DNA of 64,000 nt, taken from assembly GCF_029835735.1 (NCBI RefSeq), contig NZ_JAOEAL010000001.1:4464001-4528000 (forward strand), read 5' to 3'. Both the position numbers and the translations under genes were made by a program. The notes beneath the pieces were generated by a model. The model did no database searches and was not told the DNA's origin. It saw only the letters and a list, made by a program, of their open reading frames with translations. Within the stretch, counting starts at the first letter, position 1; the number at the start of each line of letters is the position of its first letter. Shown piece by piece: positions 34,040 through 43,273 of this stretch. The stretch is from Shewanella sp. GD04112. GTDB taxonomy: Bacteria > Pseudomonadota > Gammaproteobacteria > Enterobacterales > Shewanellaceae.

Positions 34040-35464
34040 CTAATCAGGGGTATTTCGGCGCTTTACCACAGTTAACCAGTCGAGACTCACGCCCGAGATC
34101 GCATTAAAGCCGCGGATACGGAAGATAAGTTGCAGTAACTGCGGCCGAGGCCTGACTTTCGGCTCGACCGAGCGCGGAATAAACCATAGAGTCACGAATG
34201 CACGCAGTATGGTCGAAACGAGAAACACCACAAAAATCGGGCTACTGAGCCAAGTATTCCAACCTGACCAGACTAAAAAGTCCGCCGCATGGGAGGCTAT
34301 CGTGCCACCGACCATGGCCCCCACAAACACCAATCCCGCGCTCAGTGATGCCTGCAGCGCCGCATAGGTGGCAAAATCACTGCGAAAGGGACGAATATCA
34401 TAAAGGTAATTGGCGGTGCTTAGGGTAAAGCCGCTCCAAGCTAGGCCCGAAAATGCCTGAATGAGTAGAATATACAGATAGTTATCCGAGAACAACCACA
34501 GCAGCGGCAAGCTTGGGATCATGCAGCTGGTGATAATCATCACCAAACGATTACCAAATTGATCGCTAAATCGCCCCCAAAACTTCAGCGTCACAAACTG
34601 AGTCGCTATAGAGGCCACGCTGGCTAGCACAAATTCGATATAGCTAAACTTCAAGTCTTCCAGCATATACACGGCGAAAAACGGCGCCGAGATGGCCACC
34701 ATCGCCTGCATACAGGCCACAAATAGGCTGTATTGGCGGAAAGTTTTATCCTTCCATGCTCCGCGAAAATTGCGGATGGTTTGGATAAATACGCCCCGCT
34801 GCTTGGCTTCGCGCGGATCCGGGTCGTGCATTTGCAATAACAACCAAGCCGAGACAAAACGCCCCATGGCCGCTATCGAAAACAGTAAAGTAAAGCCTAA
34901 CCAGGCCATTTGAAGCGAATCGGTAAAGGTAAGAATCCCACCGCCAATAAAAAATACGCTTAAGGATGCGCCCATGGTTAAGCGAGTGCGCGCCGCAAAA
35001 AAGGCACCACGACGACGCTCGGGCACGATAGACCCCATCCAGGCGCGCCAATGGGGTTGAATAAGATTGATAAACCCATGGTACCCCACGGCGAGCCCGA
35101 TAAATATCCACACTGCGTTATCGGGACGAAAGGCCGCTAACGCGCCCATGCCCAATACCACTAACGCCTGCAGAGCCGCGCAGTAGACGATAAAACTACG
35201 GCGGGAAAAGTGACTCGCTAACCATACAGAAACCAGCTGTGACATCGCCCCGAAGAGCTGCGGCAAACCAGTAACAAAGCCCATTTGTGCAAGACTGGCA
35301 CCGAGAAAAATTGCGTAAGCATTGAAAAAGTTATCGCTCGTCGCCGTCATCATCGACGATGCCACGGCTTCCTGCTGCGAGCGACGCAGAGTGCATCTTA
35401 ACCAGAGATTTCTAGCGCTACGGCGCGAACACGTTAATGCAGTGGGAGCTTCGAGGGTGCCCAT
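34040..35464 (-). CDS. Major facilitator superfamily transporter
   Basis: A roughly 474-residue membrane protein with about 10-12 hydrophobic helices (for example FIVYCAALQALVVLGMGALAA in two segments, WIFIGLAVGYHGFINLI, AWLGFTLLFSIAAMG). The loop between helices 2 and 3 (VSVWLASHFSRRSF) and the AMVGGTIASHAADFLVW region suit an MFS carrier. The N-terminus is Arg-rich before the first helix. The frame extends to an ATG at 35533; the ATG at 35464 gives a more usual start, though the ribosome site is weak. Substrate unknown. Confidence 0.75.
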   Translation of the reverse strand: MGTLEAPTALTCSRRSARNLWLRCTLRRSQQEAVASSMMTATSDNFFNAYAIFLGASLAQMGFVTGLPQLFGAMSQLVSVWLASHFSRRSFIVYCAALQALVVLGMGALAAFRPDNAVWIFIGLAVGYHGFINLIQPHWRAWMGSIVPERRRGAFFAARTRLTMGASLSVFFIGGGILTFTDSLQMAWLGFTLLFSIAAMGRFVSAWLLLQMHDPDPREAKQRGVFIQTIRNFRGAWKDKTFRQYSLFVACMQAMVAISAPFFAVYMLEDLKFSYIEFVLASVASIATQFVTLKFWGRFSDQFGNRLVMIITSCMIPSLPLLWLFSDNYLYILLIQAFSGLAWSGFTLSTANYLYDIRPFRSDFATYAALQASLSAGLVFVGAMVGGTIASHAADFLVWSGWNTWLSSPIFVVFLVSTILRAFVTLWFIPRSVEPKVRPRPQLLQLIFRIRGFNAISGVSLDWLTVVKRRNTPD

Positions 35465-35524
35465 TCCAAGCCAAATCCATATGAGACTAGGGGTTTTGAT
35501 GTTGCAATTATGTCGTATATAAGC

Positions 35525-35554
35525 AAAAAACAAAACGCCCCAAATGGAGCGTTT
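35525..35554 (-). terminator. Rho-independent terminator after the kinase gene
   Basis: On the minus strand AAACGCTCC pairs with GGGGCGTTT (one G-U pair) around ATTT, followed by TGTTTTTTG. It lies 27 bp after the stop of the kinase gene and ends the kinase-nucleotidyltransferase operon. Confidence 0.75.
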
Positions 35555-35580
35555 GATTAGGGCGTGTTGACGTTTCAGGG

Positions 35581-36645
35581 TTAGAAGTAAGCCTTTAACT
35601 CGGCTTCTTGATCTAACAGGCTTTGATACAAGGTAAATTGATTCGCAGCCCTATCCAGATTATGGCCCTCACGGTGCACATGGAAATATACGTCGCCATT
35701 GAGATAATCCGTTAAAAAACGCACGCCGATCATCAGGCAAATTACTCGCGCCCCGAGCCAGAGACTACGTTTTTCAACCTCAGTTAACACTTCACCCAGC
35801 TCACTTAAATAACCACGGCAAATGGCGGCAAAGATTGATTGGCGCACTTTAACATTCTCAAGGGCAGTAGAATCTTCGGCTTCAGGCGAGCAGAAGGTAC
35901 GCACCATATCGCCAAAGTCATACATCAGATGCCCTTTCATGCAAGTATCGAGGTCGATAATCGCCATGCTCGACATGTCGCGCTTATCAAACAGCATATT
36001 GTTGATTTTAGTGTCGTTATGGCAAATACGCAGCGGGAGCTGTGGCGAAATCTCGGCTAGCTCATCCAATAAACTCTGCTGTGACAGGGTGTAATCGACC
36101 CAGTCACGGCATGAGTCTAACCGCTTAGCCTTATCCTGCTGCACCGCTTGGCGCAGCATTTCCATCCGTCCCGGCAAATGGTGGAACTGCGGGATCACAT
36201 CCTCAAGCTGAGTGGCGTCGAAATCACTCAAGGCACAGGCAAAATGACCAAAGGCCTTAGCCGCCATTTCGGCTTCGGCTTCAGACTTGACCACCTCGAT
36301 ACTTAGACTGTGAGGCAAATAACTGATAGCGCGCCAAAATCCCTGCTCACCCAAGTCGATCGCCAGCTCACCCTCTTGAGTAAGGCATGGACTCACCACT
36401 TGAAGACCATATTGTTGTTGTAATGCCTTAGCACACAAATGATGGCTAATTTTATCGGCATTACTCACCAATGCCTGCGGCATCTTAAACACTTGGGTAT
36501 TAATACGTTGCAGTACTAACTCACCCGTAGGCCAACGCACTAACAAGGTATCGTTAATATGACCATTCCCTAACGCTGAGATTTTTGCTTCGTCGGCTTC
36601 AATTCCAAAATGAGGCAACACTGACTGCCTGATGAGTTTAATCAC
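35581..36645 (-). CDS. APH-family phosphotransferase, likely sugar kinase
   Basis: A 354-residue kinase of the aminoglycoside-phosphotransferase fold. The catalytic loop HNDTKINNMLFD and the metal-binding IDLDTCMKGH are intact; NGHINDTLLV near the N-terminus is the nucleotide-binding part. Such proteins next to sugar nucleotidyltransferases act as anomeric sugar kinases (NahK for N-acetylhexosamines, AmgK for MurNAc/GlcNAc), so a sugar-1-phosphate product is the best guess. It overlaps the nucleotidyltransferase gene by 8 bp. Antibiotic resistance is unlikely given this context. Confidence 0.8.
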   Translation of the reverse strand: MIKLIRQSVLPHFGIEADEAKISALGNGHINDTLLVRWPTGELVLQRINTQVFKMPQALVSNADKISHHLCAKALQQQYGLQVVSPCLTQEGELAIDLGEQGFWRAISYLPHSLSIEVVKSEAEAEMAAKAFGHFACALSDFDATQLEDVIPQFHHLPGRMEMLRQAVQQDKAKRLDSCRDWVDYTLSQQSLLDELAEISPQLPLRICHNDTKINNMLFDKRDMSSMAIIDLDTCMKGHLMYDFGDMVRTFCSPEAEDSTALENVKVRQSIFAAICRGYLSELGEVLTEVEKRSLWLGARVICLMIGVRFLTDYLNGDVYFHVHREGHNLDRAANQFTLYQSLLDQEAELKAYF

Positions 36646-37510
36646 TCAATAACTCCATTAATTTTTGCTTTACCCAGACAGTATCCTGCGGATAGGTCAC
36701 ACCGAGCCAAGGTTCGCTGGCCACATCAACAAACACGGGTACACCTTGCTCAATTCCCGCCTGAACCACGGCGGGCAAATAGCATTCAGATTTAGGCAAT
36801 TGGCCTTGTTGTTCGATAAATACCGTTAATTCACGTTTAATAACATCAAATATGCTTGGCGAGAAGCCCCAACAAGTCATTGAGACTAGCGACTGTGAAG
36901 GAAGCGGTGCCAATCCCTCAGGGCCTTCGCCGATAAAACCATGATCTTGAGCTTGAATATTCAACCATTCGGCGACTGAACGCAGCTGCCCCTGCTCCAC
37001 TTGGCATAAGCCACGATTCACGCCACCGTGCTCGGACAAGGTCAGCTCAATCGGATAAGCCACCATCATCCAATCATGGGGTCTGGCGGTTAATCCCTTC
37101 GCTAAAGAAGCAAAGGCGCTGTCGCCGTAAAAATCATCGGCATTGATCACCGCCATTGGCCCATTGACACTATCACGGGCGCACCACAGGGCATGTGCCG
37201 TTCCCCAGGGCTTTAAACGATGGCTTACATCCGCAAGCTGCGCTTCGTTAGGCAAATCGGTGAGCGACTGATAACAAAAGTGATACTCAAAGTCCGCCGG
37301 TAAAAACCGTGTCAACAAGTCGTGGAGTTCTGCTTCCAGTTCAGGGCGAATCACCATCACGGCACGCTTAAATCCGCTGCGGATCGCCGACAATATCGAT
37401 AACACCAACATGGGTTCGCCCCCAGGACCGAGTGAGGCCAATTGCTTATCGCCGCCAAAACGACTACCTAGCCCTGCCGCCATAATGACTAAGGTCAAAT
37501 CTGTATTCAT
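36638..37510 (-). CDS. Sugar nucleotidyltransferase
   Basis: A 290-residue nucleotidyltransferase of the GT-A fold. The N-terminus has the signature MAAGLGSRFGGDKQL, and AVINADDFYGDSAF carries the metal-binding Asp pair. It lacks the GxGTRLxPxTK form of GalU/RmlA, and MurU would be shorter, so the substrate is uncertain. With the overlapping APH-fold kinase it forms a two-step route: sugar to sugar-1-phosphate to NDP-sugar. The ATG is at 37510; a 145-bp gap separates it from the DUF805-type gene upstream. Confidence 0.8.
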   Translation of the reverse strand: MNTDLTLVIMAAGLGSRFGGDKQLASLGPGGEPMLVLSILSAIRSGFKRAVMVIRPELEAELHDLLTRFLPADFEYHFCYQSLTDLPNEAQLADVSHRLKPWGTAHALWCARDSVNGPMAVINADDFYGDSAFASLAKGLTARPHDWMMVAYPIELTLSEHGGVNRGLCQVEQGQLRSVAEWLNIQAQDHGFIGEGPEGLAPLPSQSLVSMTCWGFSPSIFDVIKRELTVFIEQQGQLPKSECYLPAVVQAGIEQGVPVFVDVASEPWLGVTYPQDTVWVKQKLMELLSD

Positions 37511-37655
37511 GTGGGATTAGTGTTCAGTTCGTATTAAAGATATTTTCCCGAACCTCGCCGCAATCGGCTTTGCGAGCACATTTAAAACAAGATTGGAGAA
37601 AAAGAGGAGCAAAAGTGTAATCTACCCCTCTAGTCCTGACTAGAATTTTATCGAT

Positions 37656-39152
37656 TTAACGGGCTAAATAATTACCAAAATTGCGATTAGGCTCTAAAAC
37701 CGCTTGGCTGCCCTTGAGGCTGAACTTGTAACCACACAAACCGATGCTGCCACGACGAGCCAGATCAGTGATGATACTGGCGGTGTCCAGCGGCGTGAAA
37801 CGCGCCTCCGTTGCCGAATCGTCCAGCAAGTCTACGCTGATAGTGCGATACTCAGTGCCATTATTAAACACCAGCGCACTACAACTCTTATCGCCCTTGG
37901 CCGTGGCAATAGACCACAGGTTTTGCGGCTTACCACGTTCACCTAACCAGCGAATAATTAACACATCTTGCTCTAACGCCACCGAAAAACCATCGGGCAT
38001 ATCTAAGGTCACACGATCGCTTGCAGCAATAGGCGCCGAGGGCACGATAGGAGCAGCCTCCTCATCCTGTGACTCATCACTATTGGGCCATAATCCCCAA
38101 ACCAGTAAGACTAACAGCACGGCGCCAAGTCCACCGCCGACGGGCAACCAATAACGGCGCTCAAGCTTAGGTAATTTAGGCAACTTAATATAACGTCGAT
38201 AAGGCGCGAAAAACTCGGCAACCCCTCTAAACAATTCAGTCATCGAGCCCGACTCTTTCGCCTCGGCGCGGCGACGACGCACTTCTTCAGCATGCTCTGT
38301 ATCGTTAAAGGCTGCGGTATCTTCATCGGGATCGAAACGCCATACTGGCTCATCACTGTGCTCGGCAGGGTCGAGCGGTGCCCGTTTAAACTCCGCGCCC
38401 TTTAAATCGACTTGGGCTAAATCCACATCGGCGATGTCGATACGGGTTTGCTCGACTCGGCTCTGATTAGCAGGGCGAAAATCGGCGTGGCCCTCGAGTA
38501 ACGCATCTTGCACGACAAAGTCAGCTGGATTTTGCGTCATTTTCGTTAACGCATCGAAACGCAGCTCATCTTGACGCAAGGCATCCAACTCGGCGTCCAC
38601 AACGGGGGAAGCACTCGTAGGCACAGTATGAGAATAGGTTTCGGCCTCTGTCGATACCGGAATATCCGGCGCAGCATGGGAGACTGTGGCATTCTGTGCC
38701 GCAGCAGCCTTTGGTGTTAATACGGGCTCAACTCGGCGACGGGGAATAGCCTGCGAGGTAGGGGTATCTAATGCTGGGCCATAATAGCCCAAACGGTATT
38801 CCACTAACGTGGGAGAGGTTAAACGCGTGCCCCAAAAGGTCGCACCAGCGCCCAAGACCAGCCCTAGAATGGCGACTACGGGCGGCGCAGCCACTATATA
38901 CAGCGCCAGTAAAATTAGTAGCGGCAGAATAAATACCGCAACCAAGGCCTTAGGCTTAGCCGCATCATTTAAACGGCGCAGCGCCGTAAGGGCGAGCAAA
39001 GGTAAGCCCACTAGCGCTAAAAGATACATTAAAAAGTTCGGCCCAAACGCGGCGACAGCCAGTGAAATGCCCAAATACACACCAACACTGATGGCCACAA
39101 AGCGGGGACGGGAATCACGCCCATGAAGGCAGAAAAGAGATTTTAACAGCAC
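37656..39152 (-). CDS. DUF805-type membrane protein with large cytoplasmic or periplasmic part
   Basis: A 498-residue protein. Residues of about 1-115 resemble DUF805: FCLHGRDSRPRFVAISVGVY, TALRRLNDA and several hydrophobic helices. Residues of about 120-330 are Ala/Asp/Glu-rich and low in order. One further membrane helix lies near 338-357 (GGGLGAVLLVLLVWGL), and a C-terminal domain of about 120 residues follows. Function is unknown; I see no enzyme motif. It reads away from gmk, with a 376-bp gap between. Confidence 0.65.
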   Translation of the reverse strand: MLLKSLFCLHGRDSRPRFVAISVGVYLGISLAVAAFGPNFLMYLLALVGLPLLALTALRRLNDAAKPKALVAVFILPLLILLALYIVAAPPVVAILGLVLGAGATFWGTRLTSPTLVEYRLGYYGPALDTPTSQAIPRRRVEPVLTPKAAAAQNATVSHAAPDIPVSTEAETYSHTVPTSASPVVDAELDALRQDELRFDALTKMTQNPADFVVQDALLEGHADFRPANQSRVEQTRIDIADVDLAQVDLKGAEFKRAPLDPAEHSDEPVWRFDPDEDTAAFNDTEHAEEVRRRRAEAKESGSMTELFRGVAEFFAPYRRYIKLPKLPKLERRYWLPVGGGLGAVLLVLLVWGLWPNSDESQDEEAAPIVPSAPIAASDRVTLDMPDGFSVALEQDVLIIRWLGERGKPQNLWSIATAKGDKSCSALVFNNGTEYRTISVDLLDDSATEARFTPLDTASIITDLARRGSIGLCGYKFSLKGSQAVLEPNRNFGNYLAR

Positions 39153-39528
39153 GACCCTTCCTTTATAGTGAAATTATCCTAGCGCACACGACTCTCAATG
39201 TCGCATAGGCACGAGCGTAACGAATTTAGCCGCAATTGTCAGTGCAATAAGGCGCTAGACGGATAAAAATGCCGATAATATCTATCTAAAACTAAATCAG
39301 GCTTAAATCTCGGGTCAACGGCTCTGTGTCTAAGCACGGTGATTTCAAACCTTGGCCCACGCAGTAACGGTGAAGAGTGAAATTCGCCAATCGGGACAAC
39401 GTCCTTCAATAAAAACCGCCATAGACTACAATTGCCGACTAACTAGCCCTAGCGTTTTTAAGGTCAAAATCTGTATAATGCTCGGCTTTCTGGGCCCTTC
39501 TTGCGTTAACCAACTGGATATTTTGCTC
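39153..39528. promoter_or_regulatory. Divergent control region upstream of gmk
   Basis: No gene in these 376 bp; an open frame fused upstream of gmk from 39352 is non-coding by comparison with the usual gmk start. A consensus -10 box, TATAAT, lies at 39474-39479, 50 bp before the gmk start; the -35 is weak. Confidence 0.5.
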
Positions 39529-40152
39529 ATGACCGCACGCGGAAATTTATTTATTGTTTCAGCCCCGAGTGGTGCTGGTAAATCCTCGCTGATTTCGGCG
39601 CTGCTGAAAGACAAACCCGCCGACATGCAGGTTTCAGTGTCGCACACTACCCGTGCGCCTCGCCCCGGCGAAGTAAATGGTCAGCACTACCATTTTGTTA
39701 ATGTTGAAGAATTTAAAGCACTGATCGCGCAAAATGCCTTTTTCGAGTGGGCCGAAGTCTTCGGTAACTACTATGGCACATCACGCCACGTCATTGAGCA
39801 CACTTTGACCCAAGGTATCGATGTCTTCCTCGATATCGACTGGCAAGGCGCCCAGCAGGTTAAAGCCGTGATGCCAGAGGCCATTGGTGTATTTATTCTA
39901 CCGCCCTCAAGGGATGAGCTAGAACGACGTCTCACAGGCCGTGGCCAAGACAGTGCTGATGTGATCGCTAGCCGTATGGCACAGGCGGTTTCTGAAATGT
40001 CGCACTATAAAGAATATGATTTTATTATCGTCAATGACGATTTTGACACAGCACTGGCGGATCTGCGGGCGATCATTCGCAGCCAACGCTTAACGGGTGC
40101 TAGTCAGATCCACGCGCAAAATGATATGCTTAACGATCTGTTGGCAGGCTAA
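39529..40152 (+). CDS. gmk: Guanylate kinase
   Basis: Gmk phosphorylates GMP to GDP with ATP, a step needed for all guanine nucleotides. The P-loop is [11 protein letters not shown] near the N-terminus, followed by the GMP-binding [18 protein letters not shown] and the [11 protein letters not shown] segment. From the ATG at 39529 the product has 207 residues, the usual length. The frame extends upstream to 39352, but those 59 residues are not part of the family. It is followed by rpoZ and spoT, the classical gammaproteobacterial order. The rpoZ promoter overlaps its 3' end. Confidence 0.96.
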   Translation: MTARGNLFIVSAPSGAGKSSLISALLKDKPADMQVSVSHTTRAPRPGEVNGQHYHFVNVEEFKALIAQNAFFEWAEVFGNYYGTSRHVIEHTLTQGIDVFLDIDWQGAQQVKAVMPEAIGVFILPPSRDELERRLTGRGQDSADVIASRMAQAVSEMSHYKEYDFIIVNDDFDTALADLRAIIRSQRLTGASQIHAQNDMLNDLLAG

Positions 40153-40169
40153 CTGCCTTAGTGTACAAT
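40141..40169 (+). promoter_or_regulatory. Sigma70-type promoter of rpoZ
   Basis: TTGGCA (40141-40146) and TACAAT (40164-40169) are 17 bp apart. The -35 lies inside the last codons of gmk and the -10 about 41 bp before the rpoZ ATG. This lets rpoZ and spoT be transcribed without gmk. Confidence 0.6.
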
Positions 40170-40210
40170 TTTGCGTCATTTTTTCCCTAGATAAACTGGA
40201 GTTTCAACAC

Positions 40211-40489
40211 ATGGCTCGCGTAACTGTAGAAGACGCCGTAGAACAAATCGGCAACCGTTTTGATATGATCCTGGTTGCGGCGCGTCGTGCTCGCCAAATC
40301 GCCGTGCAGGGTAAAGACCCTATGGTTGAAGAGATGAACGACAAGCCAACGGTTATCGCCCTGCGTGAAATCGAACTAGGTTTAGTGAATGCTCACACTT
40401 TAGATGCTGACGAGCGTCAGTCTGTGCGTGAGCGCGAAGCTGCTGAAATCGCAGCTGTTGCCGCCATCGCTGAAGGCCGTTCACTATAA
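40211..40489 (+). CDS. rpoZ: RNA polymerase omega subunit
   Basis: Omega helps assemble RNA polymerase and with beta' forms a ppGpp-binding site. The 92-residue product begins [20 protein letters not shown] and contains [10 protein letters not shown], the conserved core, and [11 protein letters not shown]. An open frame runs upstream from 40097, but the ATG at 40211 gives the normal length (91 in E. coli). It lies between gmk and spoT, 43 bp before the latter, with its own likely promoter. Confidence 0.96.
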   Translation: MARVTVEDAVEQIGNRFDMILVAARRARQIAVQGKDPMVEEMNDKPTVIALREIELGLVNAHTLDADERQSVREREAAEIAAVAAIAEGRSL

Positions 40490-40532
40490 GTCTAATTGAG
40501 TCACACCTGTTTGGGTAAAGGAGAGCTGCCAC

Positions 40533-42635
40533 TTGTATCTGTTTGAAGGTCTAAAGGAGTCTGCTTCCGGTTACTTAGAACCCGAACAGGTAGAATTGCT
40601 CAAGCAGGCGTACCAAGTTGCGCGTGATGCCCATGAAGGGCAAATGCGCACCAGCGGCGAACCTTATATTACCCATCCGGTTGCGGTTGCCCGCATCCTC
40701 GCCGAGATGCGTCTCGATCACGAGACGCTGATGGCGGCTTTGCTGCACGACACCATCGAAGATACCTATGTCACCAAAGAGGACTTGGCCGAACAATTTG
40801 GCGAAGCCGTGGCAGAGTTGGTTGAAGGGGTGTCCAAGCTCGACAAGCTGAAATTTCGCGATAAAAAAGAAGCCCAAGCGGAAAACTTTCGCAAAATGAT
40901 GATGGCGATGACGCAGGATATCCGCGTTATTCTCATCAAGCTTGCCGACCGCACCCACAACATGCGTACCTTAGGTGCGTTGCGCCCCGATAAACGCCGC
41001 CGCATTGCCCGTGAAACCTTAGAGATTTACGCGCCAATTGCCAACCGACTCGGTATTCACAATATCAAGACTGAGTTAGAGGATTTAGGCTTCCAGGCCT
41101 ATTATCCGATGCGCTATCGGGTGTTGAAGGAAGTGGTTAAAGCTGCCCGTGGCAATCGTAAAGAACTCATTCAAGGCATTGAGGCTGCGGTACTCACCCG
41201 CCTAAACGATGCGGGCATTAAAGGCAAAGTTAAAGGTCGCGAGAAAAACCTCTACTCCATCTATAACAAGATGCAGAGCAAGGAACTGCAGTTCCAAGAG
41301 GTGATGGATATCTACGCCTTTCGCGTCATCGTCGACTCCATCGATACTTGCTACCGCGTGCTCGGTGCCATGCACGGCCTGTATAAACCGCGTCCGGGTC
41401 GCTTTAAAGATTATATAGCTATCCCCAAAGCTAACGGTTATCAGTCGCTACATACCTCGTTATTCGGCCCCCACGGCGTGCCCGTCGAGATCCAAATTCG
41501 TACCGAAGATATGGATCAAATGGCCGACAAAGGGGTTGCAGCCCATTGGGCCTACAAAGGCGGCGCCGATGGCCAAGGCACCACCACGCAAGTGCGTGCC
41601 CGCAAGTGGATGCAAAGCTTGCTGGAACTGCAACAGAGCGCCAGCACTTCCTTCGAATTCGTGGAGAACGTCAAAACTGAACTCTTCCCCGAAGAGATTT
41701 ACGTCTTTACCCCCGAAGGTCGCATTTTAGAATTACCGGTTAACGCCACCGCCGTCGACTTTGCCTATGAAGTCCACACCGATGTAGGTAATACCTGTGT
41801 CGGTGCCCGCGTTAACCGCCAAGCTTATCCGTTAAGCCAGCCATTAATCTCCGGTCAAACCGTTGAGATCATTACCGCCAAAGGCGCACGTCCGAATGCC
41901 GCTTGGCTTAACTTTGTGGTGACGGGTAAAGCCCGCGCCAAAATCCGCCAAGTGCTTAAGAGCCTAAAAGCAGATGATGCTATCGCCCTTGGCCGCCGCT
42001 TGCTTAACCATGCGCTGGGTAAAACCAAGCTCGATAGCATTCCTGCAGAGCAGATTGATAAAGTCGTGCGCGATACTAAGCACGCCAATTTAAATTCCTT
42101 ACTCGCCGACATCGGCCTTGGCAATGCCATGAGCATAGTCATCGCCCAACGTTTGATTGGCGATAATTTAGAGAATCAAGAGAGCCGCGATTCTCACCTG
42201 ATGCCAATCCGTGGCGCCGAAGGCATGTTAGTAACCTTCGCTAACTGTTGTCGCCCCATCCCAGGTGATGCGGTGATTGCCCACGTGAGCCAAGGTAAAG
42301 GCTTAGTCGTCCACATGGAAAACTGCGCTAACATTCGCGGTTACCAAGGCGAGCCAGATAAATACATTCCCGTACAGTGGGACAATGTCGAAGGCGTCGA
42401 GTATCAAGCTAATCTGCGGGTGGAAATTGTTAACCACCAAGGTGCGCTGGCGAAGATCACCTCGATTATCGCCGCCGAAGGCTCGAACATTCATAACCTT
42501 AGCACCGAAGAGCGCGATGGCCGCGTTTACTTGATTAACCTGCGGATTTCGGTGAAGGACAGGATCCATTTAGCTAACGTGATGCGCCGCATCCGGGTAC
42601 TGCCCGAGGTGTTGCGTACATCCCGTAATCGTTGA
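40533..42635 (+). CDS. spoT: Bifunctional (p)ppGpp synthetase/hydrolase SpoT
   Basis: SpoT makes and, mainly, degrades (p)ppGpp in the stringent response. Order: HD hydrolase domain ([30 protein letters not shown]), synthetase domain ([33 protein letters not shown] in two parts), TGS ([15 protein letters not shown]), a helical/zinc-finger region (CCRPIPGD) and a C-terminal ACT domain ([14 protein letters not shown]). The 700-residue length matches E. coli SpoT. The start is TTG at 40533, as in E. coli, after GGAGAG. RidA follows 22 bp later. Confidence 0.96.
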   Translation: MYLFEGLKESASGYLEPEQVELLKQAYQVARDAHEGQMRTSGEPYITHPVAVARILAEMRLDHETLMAALLHDTIEDTYVTKEDLAEQFGEAVAELVEGVSKLDKLKFRDKKEAQAENFRKMMMAMTQDIRVILIKLADRTHNMRTLGALRPDKRRRIARETLEIYAPIANRLGIHNIKTELEDLGFQAYYPMRYRVLKEVVKAARGNRKELIQGIEAAVLTRLNDAGIKGKVKGREKNLYSIYNKMQSKELQFQEVMDIYAFRVIVDSIDTCYRVLGAMHGLYKPRPGRFKDYIAIPKANGYQSLHTSLFGPHGVPVEIQIRTEDMDQMADKGVAAHWAYKGGADGQGTTTQVRARKWMQSLLELQQSASTSFEFVENVKTELFPEEIYVFTPEGRILELPVNATAVDFAYEVHTDVGNTCVGARVNRQAYPLSQPLISGQTVEIITAKGARPNAAWLNFVVTGKARAKIRQVLKSLKADDAIALGRRLLNHALGKTKLDSIPAEQIDKVVRDTKHANLNSLLADIGLGNAMSIVIAQRLIGDNLENQESRDSHLMPIRGAEGMLVTFANCCRPIPGDAVIAHVSQGKGLVVHMENCANIRGYQGEPDKYIPVQWDNVEGVEYQANLRVEIVNHQGALAKITSIIAAEGSNIHNLSTEERDGRVYLINLRISVKDRIHLANVMRRIRVLPEVLRTSRNR

Positions 42636-42657
42636 TCATTACTTTAGAGAGAGCGTC

Positions 42658-43041
42658 ATGGCAGAAAAAATCATTATCGCGACCGAAAACGCCCCAGCGG
42701 CAATTGGCACTTATTCTCAAGCGGTTAAAGTCGGCAATACAGTGTATTTATCCGGCCAAATCCCACTGGTGCCAAGCACAATGCAAATCGTGAGCGATGA
42801 TTTTGAGGCGCAGGTAGTGCAAGTGTTTGAAAACTTAACCGCCGTTTGTACCGCTGCTGGCGGCACAATCAACGATATCGTTAAGCTCAATATCTTCCTA
42901 ACGGACTTAAGCCACTTCGCGAAAGTGAACGAAATCATGAGCCGTTACTTTAGCCAACCTTACCCTGCTCGCGCCGCTATCGGTGTGAAGCAACTGCCTA
43001 AGGATGCACAAGTCGAAATGGACGGCGTGATGGAGCTGTAA
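42658..43041 (+). CDS. ridA: RidA-family enamine/imine deaminase
   Basis: RidA hydrolyses reactive 2-aminoacrylate and related imines made by pyridoxal enzymes. The 127-residue product has the family segments [29 protein letters not shown], and the C-terminal [20 protein letters not shown] with the substrate-binding Arg in YPARAA. It closes the spoT operon and is followed by an intrinsic terminator. Confidence 0.95.
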   Translation: MAEKIIIATENAPAAIGTYSQAVKVGNTVYLSGQIPLVPSTMQIVSDDFEAQVVQVFENLTAVCTAAGGTINDIVKLNIFLTDLSHFAKVNEIMSRYFSQPYPARAAIGVKQLPKDAQVEMDGVMEL

Positions 43042-43059
43042 GCTTCCACCGATTTTACG

Positions 43060-43083
43060 AGGCGCTTAGGCGCCTTTTTTATT
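43060..43083 (+). terminator. Rho-independent terminator after ridA
   Basis: AGGCGC pairs with GCGCCT around TTAG, followed by TTTTTATT. It lies 18 bp after the ridA stop. Confidence 0.85.
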
Positions 43084-43273
43084 GCCTAATGCGCCCGCGG
43101 CTCCTGCTCTGACCTGTGATTAAGTTCATTTTCATTTCATACTCAAACGATAGGCTAGTCCGCCAATTTTAAGATTTTACAATCTTGCAAACTATTTGCG
43201 TGGCCTCACAAAACTCGCCATACTGGGCACCTATGTTGGGGTTAAAATAACAATAAAGAACAGGGAATTGCCT

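Noticed and set aside
35581..36645. Aminoglycoside resistance gene
   Set aside because: The fold is APH-like, but the overlap with a sugar nucleotidyltransferase points to sugar phosphorylation.
39352..39528. Longer gmk start at 39352
   Set aside because: Guanylate kinases of this group start at [13 protein letters not shown]; the upstream codons contain a consensus -10 box.
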